Positions 25,368 to 34,107 of a stretch of 63,000 nt of DNA are shown in pieces. Both the position numbers and the translations under genes were made by a program. This DNA comes from an uncultured Hungatella sp. GTDB taxonomy: Bacteria > Bacillota > Clostridia > Lachnospirales > Lachnospiraceae. How positions within the stretch are numbered: the first letter of the stretch is position 1; every line of letters starts with the position of its first letter. The notes under the pieces were generated by a model that did no database searches, was not told where the DNA came from, and worked only from the letters and a program-made list of their open reading frames with translations. The stretch lies in the NCBI GenBank assembly GCA_910586845.1, contig CAJUJV010000009.1:9572-72571 (forward strand), given 5' to 3'.

Positions 25368-25904
25368 ATGGATCTGAGGATCACGAAAACAAAAAAAGCC
25401 ATCATCAATTCTTTCCTGTCTATCCGGGCAAAAAAGCCGCTGGAGAAGATCAGCGTAAAAGAACTGTGTGAGATGGCCATGATCAACAAGTCAACCTTTT
25501 ATTCACATTATGGGGACATCTATGAACTGTCCGATTCCCTGGAAAATGAAGTGGTGCTGTCGGTAATCCGTTCCATGGATCACCCGGAATTTATCATGGA
25601 GAACTCCGGCGAGTTCACCAGACAGCTGTTTCTGGGCTACCAGTCCCAGGATCATCTGATCCGGATCCTTTTTTCCGATAACAGGAGCAGCCTTCTGGTG
25701 TCCAAGATCGACAAGGCCCTGAAAGAACTGGTCTTTGAAAAATACCCCCACCTGCGTCAGGAGCCGGTCCTCAATGTCGGCCTTACTTTTGCCACCTACG
25801 GCGGCTATTACGCCTACATGGAAGGCAGCTGTTACGACAGGAATCTGGTGGTCTCCACCCTGGAAGATCTGATCAGAAATGTAGGCGAATATCTGATGAG
25901 CTGA
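25368..25904 (+). CDS. TetR/AcrR-family transcriptional regulator
   Basis: 178 residues. The N-terminal helix-turn-helix (ISVKELCEMAMINKSTFYSH) is the TetR signature. The C-terminal ligand domain is helical and includes FATYGGYYAYMEGSCY. The start ATG 25368 has GGGAGAG upstream. The gene is divergent from glgB and downstream of triplicated repeats. Possible targets are its own gene and glgB, but the ligand cannot be guessed from the sequence. Confidence 0.88.
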   Translation: MDLRITKTKKAIINSFLSIRAKKPLEKISVKELCEMAMINKSTFYSHYGDIYELSDSLENEVVLSVIRSMDHPEFIMENSGEFTRQLFLGYQSQDHLIRILFSDNRSSLLVSKIDKALKELVFEKYPHLRQEPVLNVGLTFATYGGYYAYMEGSCYDRNLVVSTLEDLIRNVGEYLMS

Positions 25905-25917
25905 AGCTCTCTTCCCC

Positions 25918-25973
25918 GGCTGTCCCGGCTCCGGCACAGCTGTCCCCGGACAGCCCCCGGCCCGGATCCGGGG
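25918..25973. terminator. GC-rich hairpins between convergent genes
   Basis: GGCTGTCC (25918-25925) pairs with GGACAGCC (25948-25955), and a second palindrome centred on GGATCC follows. Neither has a T-run. They probably insulate the TetR gene from ackA, which ends at 25988 on the other strand. Confidence 0.45.
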
Positions 25974-25987
25974 CAGCCGGATCTGTC

Positions 25988-27193
25988 TCAGGAGATACCT
26001 GCCTGTCTCGCCACCTCCGCCGTCTCTCTGGCGATCTCCAGCTCTTCGTTGGTCCTGATCACCAGGACATTGACCCTGGAGGTCCCCTCGGAGATTCTTA
26101 CGGCCTCCGCCTGTTCCCGGTTTTTCAGCTCATCGATGGTGATGCCGAGAAAGCCCAGATAATTGCAGATCTCCTGGCGGATATCCGAGTCATTTTCCCC
26201 TACTCCGGCAGTGAAGACGATGTTGTCCACCCCGTTCATGGCTGCCGCATAGCTGCCCACATACTTGGCTACCTTGTAGGCAAAGATCTCTCTGGCAAGA
26301 GCTGCCTTCTCGTTGTATTTGATCTCCGCATCTTTCAATTCCCTGAAATCGCTGGAGAAATTCTTGGAGATGCCCAGGACTCCTGACTCCTGATTTAAGA
26401 TGGCCATGATCTGGGGAAAATCCAGATTCTCCTTCTTGGCCAGAAACTCCAGAGCTCCCGGATCCACATCCCCGCAGCGGGTTCCCATGACAAGGCCTTC
26501 AAGAGGCGTGAATCCCATGGAATTATCTACTACTTTTCCGTATTTTACCGCGCTGATGCTGGCGCCGTTGCCCAGATGACAGACAATGGTCTTCACGTCT
26601 TTCGGGTCCTGTCTCATAAACTCCGCCGCCCTCTGAGACACATATTTGTGGCTGATGCCGTGAAATCCGTATCTGCGGATCTTATACTTCTCATAGTAGC
26701 GGTAAGGCAGGCCGTAGAGATAGGCCTTGGGTTCCATGGTCTGATTAAAGGCAGTGTCGAAAACGCCTACCATGAGCGTGTCAGGCATCAGCTTCCGACA
26801 GGCATCCACGCCTACCAGGTTGGCAGGATTATGCAAGGGGGCCAGATCGTTGCACTCGGTCATGGCCTCGATCACCTCGTCGGTAACCACCACCGAACCG
26901 GTGAATTTCTCACCTCCGTGGACCAGGCGGTGGCCGATGACGTCGATCTCGGAATAGTCGTTTATAATCCCTTTCTCAGAGTCGGTCAGAGCCTCCAGAA
27001 GGGTGTTTACCGCCTCTGTGTGGTTCTTCATGGCCACCGGTTCTTTTATGGACACCTTGTCCGTCCTATAGGTAAAAATCCCGTCGATGCCGATGCGCTC
27101 GCAGAGTCCTTTTACCAGTACTTCCTCGCTCTCCGAATCGATGACCTGAAATTTCAGAGAAGAGCTTCCGCTGTTGATTACCAGAATCTTCAT
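25988..27193 (-). CDS. ackA: Acetate kinase
   Basis: 401 residues with the family hallmarks: MKILVINSGSSSLKF, GHRLVHGGEKF, FDTAFNQTM, CHLGNGASI and FTAGVGEND. It converts acetyl phosphate and ADP to acetate and ATP in the cytoplasm, a main ATP source in fermenters. The start is ATG 27193, behind GGAGGGCGG. It overlaps the diguanylate cyclase stop by 4 nt (ATGA), so translation is coupled. No phosphotransacetylase is adjacent, which is unusual, and makes the c-di-GMP enzyme its only partner here. Confidence 0.96.
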   Translation of the reverse strand: MKILVINSGSSSLKFQVIDSESEEVLVKGLCERIGIDGIFTYRTDKVSIKEPVAMKNHTEAVNTLLEALTDSEKGIINDYSEIDVIGHRLVHGGEKFTGSVVVTDEVIEAMTECNDLAPLHNPANLVGVDACRKLMPDTLMVGVFDTAFNQTMEPKAYLYGLPYRYYEKYKIRRYGFHGISHKYVSQRAAEFMRQDPKDVKTIVCHLGNGASISAVKYGKVVDNSMGFTPLEGLVMGTRCGDVDPGALEFLAKKENLDFPQIMAILNQESGVLGISKNFSSDFRELKDAEIKYNEKAALAREIFAYKVAKYVGSYAAAMNGVDNIVFTAGVGENDSDIRQEICNYLGFLGITIDELKNREQAEAVRISEGTSRVNVLVIRTNEELEIARETAEVARQAGIS

Positions 27194-28452
27194 CTTCCGC
27201 CCTCCCTGCGCAGTCTGTATAATTCCTTGTTCCGCCGTTTGCATTCATACATGGCAGCGTCGGCCTCCGCGATGATCTCCTTCAGAGTCCTGGTCTCCCC
27301 TGGGCCCCTCATCTGAACCACTCCGAAGCTGAATCCGTGGATGTAGGGCTTGTCGTCGATGCTCTGAAAGTCTCCCATGGCATGGCGCAGCTTTTCTTCC
27401 ACCACGTCTCTTTCGATATCCTTTAAGATCAGGCAGAATTCATCGCCTCCGATCCTGCAGAAAATATCCGTGGTGCGGAAATAACTCTGGACCGTGGATA
27501 TGAACCGGAGGATATAGCCGTCTCCCTCCGCATGTCCGAACTGATCGTTGACCGTCTTTAAGCAGTCCAGGTCCAGATATCCCAGAATAAATCCCTCCTG
27601 ATTCCTAAGCAGCTTGTCCATAGATTCTTCGAAATAGATCCTGTTATGGATCCCCGTGAGTGCATCGTGGTAAGCCTTGTCTTTCAGGGAGCTGGTGCGC
27701 AGCTTCTCATCCGTAATATCCATAAGAATATGGGCGTTGGCCTGCCTGTGTCTCCATACCAGGGGAAAGGTAGTGGCCCTGTAATAGTGGCCGGCGCCGT
27801 CGCCGATCTCCCACACATTGCTCTGTCCCTTATCTTCCCAGTTAAGGATCTTATTGCGGAAAGGCAGACGGTTCTCGCAGACGTCGCAGAACTCCGAGTC
27901 GTGGACCTCTTCCTGACCCTGCTCCCGCTTATTGCAGTAGACGATATCCTTGTTTTCCACATCAACTACCAGGATCCACTCTTTCTGCTTCCTGGTCAGC
28001 TCCAGCAGCAGTTCGTTATACCCCTTAGCAACCAGGGCCTCTCTCTCCGCCTGGTTCCGCTCCTCTTTCAGGTTGGTCTCCCGCTCTTTTAACTGGGCAG
28101 TCATGGTATTAAAGGCATCGGCGAATTCGCCCGGATAACTGACCTTCTGAGAGTAATCTCCTGCCGCCACCTGCTTGGCCTGCCACGTAAGATGCTTTAA
28201 ACTGTCATGAAGCTCTTTCAGATTCACACACAGAGGGTTGTCCTCTGACGGACAGGAGGCGGAGAGATTTCCGATGGCAAGTTTTTCGGAATAGGCCCAA
28301 AGCTCATGGACCCACTTCTGTAAAGTGCAGAGAGCTTCTCCGAAATCCTCACAGGATTCCTCCATGGCACTTAAATCGGGGGGCTGGGTATCGGGATCGT
28401 GCAACATCTTATTAAAGTACTCTAAAAGTATTTCCATACTGTTCTGGCTCAT
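27190..28452 (-). CDS. Cytosolic HAMP-PAS-GGDEF diguanylate cyclase
   Basis: 420 residues without membrane segments. The N-terminal helical region and HAMP-like stretch (KQVAAGDYSQKVSYPGEF) are followed by a coiled coil, a PAS-like domain (WILVVDVENKDIVYCN) with a small cysteine cluster, and a GGDEF domain with intact RIGGDEF. RTTD, five residues before GGDEF, is a canonical inhibitory I-site. It should make cyclic di-GMP with product feedback. The start ATG 28452 follows GGGAGG. It is driven by a promoter embedded in a palindrome and coupled to ackA. Confidence 0.9.
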   Translation of the reverse strand: MSQNSMEILLEYFNKMLHDPDTQPPDLSAMEESCEDFGEALCTLQKWVHELWAYSEKLAIGNLSASCPSEDNPLCVNLKELHDSLKHLTWQAKQVAAGDYSQKVSYPGEFADAFNTMTAQLKERETNLKEERNQAEREALVAKGYNELLLELTRKQKEWILVVDVENKDIVYCNKREQGQEEVHDSEFCDVCENRLPFRNKILNWEDKGQSNVWEIGDGAGHYYRATTFPLVWRHRQANAHILMDITDEKLRTSSLKDKAYHDALTGIHNRIYFEESMDKLLRNQEGFILGYLDLDCLKTVNDQFGHAEGDGYILRFISTVQSYFRTTDIFCRIGGDEFCLILKDIERDVVEEKLRHAMGDFQSIDDKPYIHGFSFGVVQMRGPGETRTLKEIIAEADAAMYECKRRNKELYRLRREGGR

Positions 28453-28468
28453 AAAAATCCTCCCTCTT

Positions 28469-28510
28469 AAATGCTATATAGATTATAGCATTTGAAAAGG
28501 AGGATTACAA
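28469..28510 (-). promoter_or_regulatory. GGDEF-ackA promoter embedded in a 10-bp palindrome
   Basis: On the minus strand TTGTAA (28510-28505), 17 nt, then an extended -10 TGCTATAAT (core 28487-28482). The -10 lies inside a perfect inverted repeat AAATGCTATA-N5-TATAGCATTT (28469-28493), a likely repressor operator that would block polymerase directly. Confidence 0.65.
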
Positions 28511-28543
28511 GAACTATCCTGACCGGATTCTCTCCTGCCCGGG

Positions 28544-29533
28544 TCAGGGCAGCCGGATGAGTTCCAGAAGTTCCTGAAGTTTCCCGGGGCTCTCCCCGAA
28601 AGATTTCACCGGTTCGCCCAGGTATTGGGAAGCCTCCTGCTCTGTCATCGTCCCCTGTCTCTTCACGGTGCCTGTTTCCGTCTCCGCAGTATAAGTCCAT
28701 GACATCTGCCCCAGATTGTCCGTGAGAGCCAGGAGCACACACGCGTAGTCTCTCATCTGAGCCTCAAATGTCTCCGGATTCCTGATGCTGTCCTGAAAAT
28801 TCAGTGTCCAGCCATAGGGTTCTGACGTAGTCTGAAGCTCGTTGGTAAAGCTTCCCATATGATCTCCGATCCTCAGCGCTCCCGCCAGGCGGCCGTCTGC
28901 CGACGCATCGCCGATGTACGGGTTCCTGGCAGCATACAGCCTGTTTGCCGCCGCGCTGACCACACTGCCGTCTCTCATCACCGTCGCCCCTCCTATGTCC
29001 GCCTGGCTTTCGATCCCGCTCAGATCCAGGATCAGATTGAAGACTCCCTTCCGGTTCCAGTCCGAAGCCAGACAGGCGCAGACCACCAGCTTCTGGGTAC
29101 CGTCAGGCTGCCTCACCAATTTGTGACCTGCATACACGGAGGCGGAATCGAAAAACGCTCCTCCCACATAGATCTGTCCATCCCTCACCTCCAGATAAGT
29201 CGCGGTCCAGGAATCTGACGGAGAGCCGATGAAAAATATCTTTGCTCCCAAAATCAGCGCCATAACCAGAACTGCCGCGCCTATGCCGGCTGCAATGTTG
29301 CGGATATTTTTCCTTTTTAATTTTCTCAGATACCGGATCTCTCTGTCTGTCTCCTGCCGCAGTTCCTCTTTCCTGGCTCCGAGAGAACCTTTCATCTGTT
29401 CATGGCTTTCTCTGCACCGGGAACACTGCTGCAGATGTCTCTCGATCTCATGAGTTGTGGTTTCATGGGTCAGGCCGTCCACATAGAGCGGGAGCAGATC
29501 CTGTATCATATCGCAGGGAATCCGGTCATTCAT
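28544..29533 (-). CDS. Anti-sigma factor with zf-HC2 domain
   Basis: 329 residues. The N-terminal zinc-finger anti-sigma domain contains H-x3-C-x2-C (IERHLQQCSRCRESH). One membrane segment at about 77-104 (IAAGIGAAVLVMALILGAKI) precedes an extracytoplasmic domain of about 220 residues that looks like a DUF4825-type sensor. It should hold the adjacent ECF sigma factor inactive at the membrane until a signal arrives. The start overlaps the end of the sigma gene by 8 nt. Confidence 0.88.
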   Translation of the reverse strand: MNDRIPCDMIQDLLPLYVDGLTHETTTHEIERHLQQCSRCRESHEQMKGSLGARKEELRQETDREIRYLRKLKRKNIRNIAAGIGAAVLVMALILGAKIFFIGSPSDSWTATYLEVRDGQIYVGGAFFDSASVYAGHKLVRQPDGTQKLVVCACLASDWNRKGVFNLILDLSGIESQADIGGATVMRDGSVVSAAANRLYAARNPYIGDASADGRLAGALRIGDHMGSFTNELQTTSEPYGWTLNFQDSIRNPETFEAQMRDYACVLLALTDNLGQMSWTYTAETETGTVKRQGTMTEQEASQYLGEPVKSFGESPGKLQELLELIRLP

Positions 29534-30038
29534 GTTGTTTTACCTCCTTCATGACAGTCTCTTTTCCACGGTAAAAAGTCACCCTGGCCCAGTTTTCGCT
29601 CCGCCCCATGATCTCTCCGATCTGGGCGAAAGTCAGATTTCCGATAAGACGCAGATACATGGTTTCTCTGGCCGGCTCCTTTAAGTTGTGAAGGGCTTTC
29701 AGGACCTCCATATTTTCCCACATGAGCATATGGGAATCCTGAAGGCAGCTGTGGTCCGCCTGTTCTTCCCGGCCGTCGTCCGTCTGTTCTCCCGCCTGGA
29801 TCTCCACGGAGGACCGCCGTTTCTGTTTCTTCACATGCTCCTGCCACACATGTCTGGCGATTCCGCACAGCCAGGTGGACACGGAGCTCTCTCCTTTGAA
29901 GCCGCCCACCTGTTTCAGAGCTCTGCAGAAAGTCTCCTGCGTCAGCTCTTCTGCCGTGTCCGGGTCGCCGGTCCGGGCCAGGAGAAAGCCGTATACGGTC
30001 CTGGCGTGGACAGTGTAGATCTTTTCCATGGAATCCAT
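29526..30038 (-). CDS. ECF RNA polymerase sigma factor
   Basis: 170 residues with region 2 (VYGFLLARTGDPDTAEELTQ, ETFCRALKQV) and region 4 (MYLRLIGNLTFAQIGEIMG) separated by an acidic linker. The start ATG 30038 follows GGAAAGGGGG. The gene is immediately followed by its anti-sigma factor, the usual pair. Only about 73 nt separate it from the upstream helicase gene, and an autoregulated promoter probably lies there, though I cannot recognise its elements. Confidence 0.9.
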   Translation of the reverse strand: MDSMEKIYTVHARTVYGFLLARTGDPDTAEELTQETFCRALKQVGGFKGESSVSTWLCGIARHVWQEHVKKQKRRSSVEIQAGEQTDDGREEQADHSCLQDSHMLMWENMEVLKALHNLKEPARETMYLRLIGNLTFAQIGEIMGRSENWARVTFYRGKETVMKEVKQHE

Positions 30039-30111
30039 CTGGTTTTCCCCCTTTCCTTAAATGAGTGGCCCGGAGGGCGGATCCGTTACAGAAAGCCGGA
30101 AATTTTATTTT

Positions 30112-33100
30112 TTAATCTTTTATAAAATCGAACAGGCTCATCTGCCTTCCTCCATCCCGGCTTTCGGCCGGCGGTTTTCTCTGCTCCCGCAGGATCACGT
30201 CCTCCGGTATCTCCCTGACAAACTCTGAGGCTTCCCCGGAGAAGGTCATAAGAAGCTCCTCCCTGGCTCTGGTCATGGCTACATAGAGAAGTCTCCTTTC
30301 TTCTTCTGTGTCCGTCTCTCTCCCCTTATATTCCAGAGGGATCACGCCCTTTTTCACGCCGCAGACCAGTACCGCGGGAAATTCCAGGCCCTTGGAGCCG
30401 TGGATGGTCATGAGAGTCACCGCGTCGGATACGTAGTTCTTCCCGCCGCACCTCCTTAAATCACTTTCTCTTCCGAAGGACAGAGCCGTCAGCATCTCCT
30501 CCATATTCTTATAGAACACGGACATGTGTTCCAGCTTTTCCATGGCTTCCTCTTCCGTAAACCCCATATCCTCTCTCCAGGACTTCCAGATATTCTGAGG
30601 TTTTCCCCGTCTGCACATCTTTTTGTATTTCTCCGCCAGACTTTCATAGCCGCACCGGGAGACCTGATCCTCCTGTACATTCCAAAGAAGTCTCAGACAG
30701 ATCTTCCGCGACAGATGGTCCTCCGGCAGACAGATGCTCCTGAAGAATCCCACGCTCCCGCGGACACAAGGCAGCTCCAGAAACTCTTCTCTTCCTGCCA
30801 CGATATAGGGGATTCCCTCGGTCTTCAGACATTCCTCCAGCAATGCAGACTGTCTGTGAGTGCGGTACAGTACCGCGATGTCACTGAAGCTCCTGGGTTT
30901 GCGGTCGTCGGGACAGGAAAATCCTTCCTGGGCGTCCAGCATATCCATGCCTCCCACCAGCCGGTTGATCTCCTTGGCCGCAAAGATGGCCTCCCCTTTT
31001 TCTCCCCTGATCTGAGTCAGGCGGACCGGAAAACCGGGACTCTGCACGGATTCCAGCGGTTGGTCTCCGCTTTTTAATACTTCCCGGGAGGCTGTCAGGA
31101 TCTCCGGTCCGGAGCGGTAATTTTTCCGCAGGCGGATGATCTCGGTCTCTTCCTCCTGACAGAATCTGTCAAAGCTTCCTGCCGCGGCTCCCCGGAATCC
31201 GTAGATGGCCTGGTCCGGGTCTCCGATGATAAAAATCTCCCGTCCGCCTCTGTGCCACGCCCGGATCAGCTCATACTGGAGAGGGCTGATATCCTGAAAT
31301 TCGTCTACCAGAATATAGGGAAAGGGCTTCCCGCCTTCTTCGGCTTTCTCCAGAGCCTTTAAAAGAAGGTCGTCAAAATCCAGCGCTGACAGAGATGAAA
31401 GACGGGCCTCATAGATTCTGACCAGCTGGTCAACAGGAAAATCCATATCCGTCTTCAGGGCCTCCCGGTCTCCTGCCTCCCGCGTCTTCCAGAGGGAAAT
31501 GGCCTGACGCAGTTTTCCCGGCTTTTCTTTTATGCCCAGCTCCTCCCCGCACTCCCTGACGATCTCCAGAACCGTATCCTCGTCTGCCAGGGTGAACTCC
31601 TCCCCAGCCTCCTTCAGAAGGCTGTGGCAGATAGAGTGGAAGGTGCCGATGCGCAGATTCCGGATCCCTCTTTTTCCTCCCAGCTGCTCTTCCAGACGGT
31701 TCTTCATCTCCTGCGCCGCCCTGTTGGTAAAGGTCACCGCCGTGATCTGCGACGGTTTCACCCTGCGGTTCTGCAGAAGATACAGGATCCGGGAAACCAG
31801 GGTTCTGGTCTTTCCCGTCCCGGGCCCCGCAATGACGGCGATCCTGGAAGAGACGGAGCGGACGGCCCGGAGCTGTTCTTCGTTCAGTTCCTCCGTGGTT
31901 CTTACGACATCCTCACGGTTTTTCTCTTCCCCGGTTTCGGTCCTGCCGGCCTCCGCCCGGTCCCAGCTCTCCGCCCCTTTCGCCTCCCCTGCAGTCTCTG
32001 TCTCTTTCCTCAGCCCCATATCCGCCAGTCCGAACATGCTGATCTGTCCGTCCATGGAATTCAGCTCCGACGGCTCAAAGAGCTGAATGGTCCCGTATTC
32101 CCCGTCAAATCCCGGAAACCTCTGTACTTTTCCCTGTCTCAGCCGCCGGATGCCCTCGGCTATAAAATATCCTGCCTTTTTCTCGATATCACCTGCAGAG
32201 ATCTCACGCAGGATCTCAAATTCCGTCCCCAGCTTTCCCAGCAGCTCCTCATACTGCCTCTGCACCTTCACGCTGGCGGCGGAATGTCCCGTGGAGGCGG
32301 CGATCACTTCCGGCAGAGGCACCAGGCTTTCGAAAGGCACCGCTCCCGGCCGGGTAAACCCTTCTTCCCGGTCTGCCAGCTGTTCGATGCGGTGGGACAC
32401 TCCCAGAGTCAGTTTTTTGCCGCATACCGGACAGCGGCCGTGATATTTTTCCGCCTCCCGGGGGCTCAGGCACAGATGGCATTTGCGATGCCCGTCGTAA
32501 TGATACTTCCCTTCCTCCGGAAAGAACTCGATGGTCCCGGCCAGTCCCTTTCCCTCCTGGATGGCGTTGTAGAGGCCCTCATAGGACATATCCATATCCA
32601 GAAGGTTGGCCTCCCTTCCCAGTTTGGACGGGGAGTGGGCATCCGAGTTTGATATCATCTGAAACCTGTCCAGGGCGGACAGCCGCCAGTTCATGGCCGG
32701 ATCCGAGGACAGGCCCGTCTCAAAAGCCCGGATATAAGGAGACAGGTCTTCAAAACATTCCTCCACCGAATCAAACCCGGAAAACGCCCCGAACATGGAA
32801 AAATGAGGCGTCCAGATATGGGCGGGCACAAAAATGGCCCTGGGACACACATCCAGAGTGATCTCCAGCAGATCCCTGCTGTCCAGTCCCAGTATGGGCC
32901 TGCCGTCGGAATGGATATTGCCGATGGCTTCCAGCTTCCGGGACAGCAGCTCAGCCTCTTCAAGCCCCGGCAGAAGGATGAGATTGTGGACCTTTCTCAC
33001 CTTGCCGTTTTTCTTGTAGATCGAGCTGATCTCCCCCGACACCACGAACCGGGGAACAAACCTTTCCGTAGTCCTGCCATCCTTCAGCCTGAATCCCTCT

Positions 33101-33297
33101 CCCAGTCTGTACAGTCCTTCTTCGGCGGGAACCAGCTTTTCCTCCAGTTCCTTTCTCCATGCCGGGTGGGTAAAGTCTCCCGTGCCCAGCAGATGGATTC
33201 CTTTTCTTCTCGCCCACAGATCCAGATGTTCCGGGGTGCATTCTTTACTGGTTGCCCTGGAATATCTGGAGTGGATATGCAGATCTGCAATGTACAT
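30112..33297 (-). CDS. PHP domain-zinc ribbon-UvrD helicase fusion
   Basis: 1061 residues. The N-terminal third is a PHP-type phosphoesterase of the TIGR00375 kind (YIADLHIHSRYSRA, GTGDFTHPAW, MISNSDAHS). A zinc ribbon follows (CHLCLS, CPVCGKK), then a linker, then a complete SF1 UvrD/PcrA helicase: IAGPGTGKTR, DEFQDISPLQYEL, GDPDQAIYGFRGA, TIHGSKGLEF, VAMTRAREEL. The combination suggests a helicase-nuclease for DNA repair. ATG 33297 is preferred to upstream codons because the PHP motif begins right after it. It lies upstream of the ECF sigma gene on the same strand. Confidence 0.88.
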   Translation of the reverse strand: MYIADLHIHSRYSRATSKECTPEHLDLWARRKGIHLLGTGDFTHPAWRKELEEKLVPAEEGLYRLGEGFRLKDGRTTERFVPRFVVSGEISSIYKKNGKVRKVHNLILLPGLEEAELLSRKLEAIGNIHSDGRPILGLDSRDLLEITLDVCPRAIFVPAHIWTPHFSMFGAFSGFDSVEECFEDLSPYIRAFETGLSSDPAMNWRLSALDRFQMISNSDAHSPSKLGREANLLDMDMSYEGLYNAIQEGKGLAGTIEFFPEEGKYHYDGHRKCHLCLSPREAEKYHGRCPVCGKKLTLGVSHRIEQLADREEGFTRPGAVPFESLVPLPEVIAASTGHSAASVKVQRQYEELLGKLGTEFEILREISAGDIEKKAGYFIAEGIRRLRQGKVQRFPGFDGEYGTIQLFEPSELNSMDGQISMFGLADMGLRKETETAGEAKGAESWDRAEAGRTETGEEKNREDVVRTTEELNEEQLRAVRSVSSRIAVIAGPGTGKTRTLVSRILYLLQNRRVKPSQITAVTFTNRAAQEMKNRLEEQLGGKRGIRNLRIGTFHSICHSLLKEAGEEFTLADEDTVLEIVRECGEELGIKEKPGKLRQAISLWKTREAGDREALKTDMDFPVDQLVRIYEARLSSLSALDFDDLLLKALEKAEEGGKPFPYILVDEFQDISPLQYELIRAWHRGGREIFIIGDPDQAIYGFRGAAAGSFDRFCQEEETEIIRLRKNYRSGPEILTASREVLKSGDQPLESVQSPGFPVRLTQIRGEKGEAIFAAKEINRLVGGMDMLDAQEGFSCPDDRKPRSFSDIAVLYRTHRQSALLEECLKTEGIPYIVAGREEFLELPCVRGSVGFFRSICLPEDHLSRKICLRLLWNVQEDQVSRCGYESLAEKYKKMCRRGKPQNIWKSWREDMGFTEEEAMEKLEHMSVFYKNMEEMLTALSFGRESDLRRCGGKNYVSDAVTLMTIHGSKGLEFPAVLVCGVKKGVIPLEYKGRETDTEEERRLLYVAMTRAREELLMTFSGEASEFVREIPEDVILREQRKPPAESRDGGRQMSLFDFIKD

Positions 33298-33381
33298 GTT
33301 TTTACCTGCTTTCTGTAAACAACCTTTTAAACTACAGAGTATTATACTACATCCGGAGATTAAATTTGGGACAAATCTCAA

Positions 33382-33434
33382 TTGTTAACTATTTTATTTT
33401 TATGGTTGACAATCGGCCTGCACCGTGATATAGT
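33382..33434 (+). promoter_or_regulatory. BirA operator overlapping the bioY promoter
   Basis: TTGTTAACT (33382-33390) and GGTTGACAA (33404-33412) form a biotin-repressor box. The right half contains the -35 TTGACA (33406-33411), which is 17 nt from TATAGT (33429-33434). Biotin-loaded BirA would therefore block polymerase. This follows the known BirA consensus, with a 13-nt spacer by my count. Confidence 0.8.
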
Positions 33435-33481
33435 TCCTTACAATATGATACTCAATCTATCGAAAGAAAGGACTCGCCGTT

Positions 33482-34081
33482 ATGAATCATTTTACTCTCT
33501 TATCCTCACACCGGTCCTCTGCGGACCGCCGCAGGCTGTCTACCCGGGATCTGGTTCTGGCAGGTATGTTTGCCGCGGTCCTGGCCGTGATCTCCCAGAT
33601 CTCCATCCCCCTTCCCACAGGAGTCCCTGTCACCATACAGGTTTTCGGCATCGCCCTTGCGGGCTCGGTCCTGGGCTGGAAGCTGGGCTGTCTCGCCGTC
33701 CTGGTGTATATCCTGTTAGGCGCCGTGGGCCTTCCCATCTTTTCCAACTTCTCCGGAGGTGCCCAGTGCCTTGTGGGCATGACCGGCGGATATATCCTTG
33801 CATGGCCCGTCCTGGCAGTGCTGTCAGGACTGCGTATAAAGTGCGGCAGCCCCACCCTGACATTTGTCTGCTCGGCGTTTCTTTCCGTGACAGGCCTTAT
33901 GATTGTGGAACTGGCCGGAGGCCTGCAGTGGTCTCTCCTGTCGGAGGGAATGTCCTTCGGGGCAGTCATGGCCTACTCCCTGGTGGCATTTATTCCCAAG
34001 GATGTGATCCTCACGGTCCTGGCTGTCATGATCGGAGCACAGATCCGCAGACCCCTGGCAAAGGAGACGGACCGCTGGTAA
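33482..34081 (+). CDS. bioY: Biotin transporter substrate-binding component BioY
   Basis: 199 residues, six membrane segments. Family motifs include the GVPVTIQVFGIALAG stretch and LGAVGLPIFSNFSGG. BioY is the S-component of an ECF transporter, which needs the shared EcfA/A'/T module from elsewhere. ATG 33482 follows AAAGGA. The BirA box and promoter upstream and a strong terminator downstream make it a single-gene biotin regulon unit. No biotin synthesis gene is in the window. Confidence 0.95.
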   Translation: MNHFTLLSSHRSSADRRRLSTRDLVLAGMFAAVLAVISQISIPLPTGVPVTIQVFGIALAGSVLGWKLGCLAVLVYILLGAVGLPIFSNFSGGAQCLVGMTGGYILAWPVLAVLSGLRIKCGSPTLTFVCSAFLSVTGLMIVELAGGLQWSLLSEGMSFGAVMAYSLVAFIPKDVILTVLAVMIGAQIRRPLAKETDRW

Positions 34082-34102
34082 TCCCGGGTCCGTCTCTTTT
34101 TT
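34064..34102 (+). terminator. bioY terminator
   Basis: GAGACGGACC (34064-34073) pairs with GGTCCGTCTC (34087-34096) and is followed by six T. The bioY stop codon lies in the loop. Confidence 0.85.
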
Positions 34103-34107
34103 GGCGG

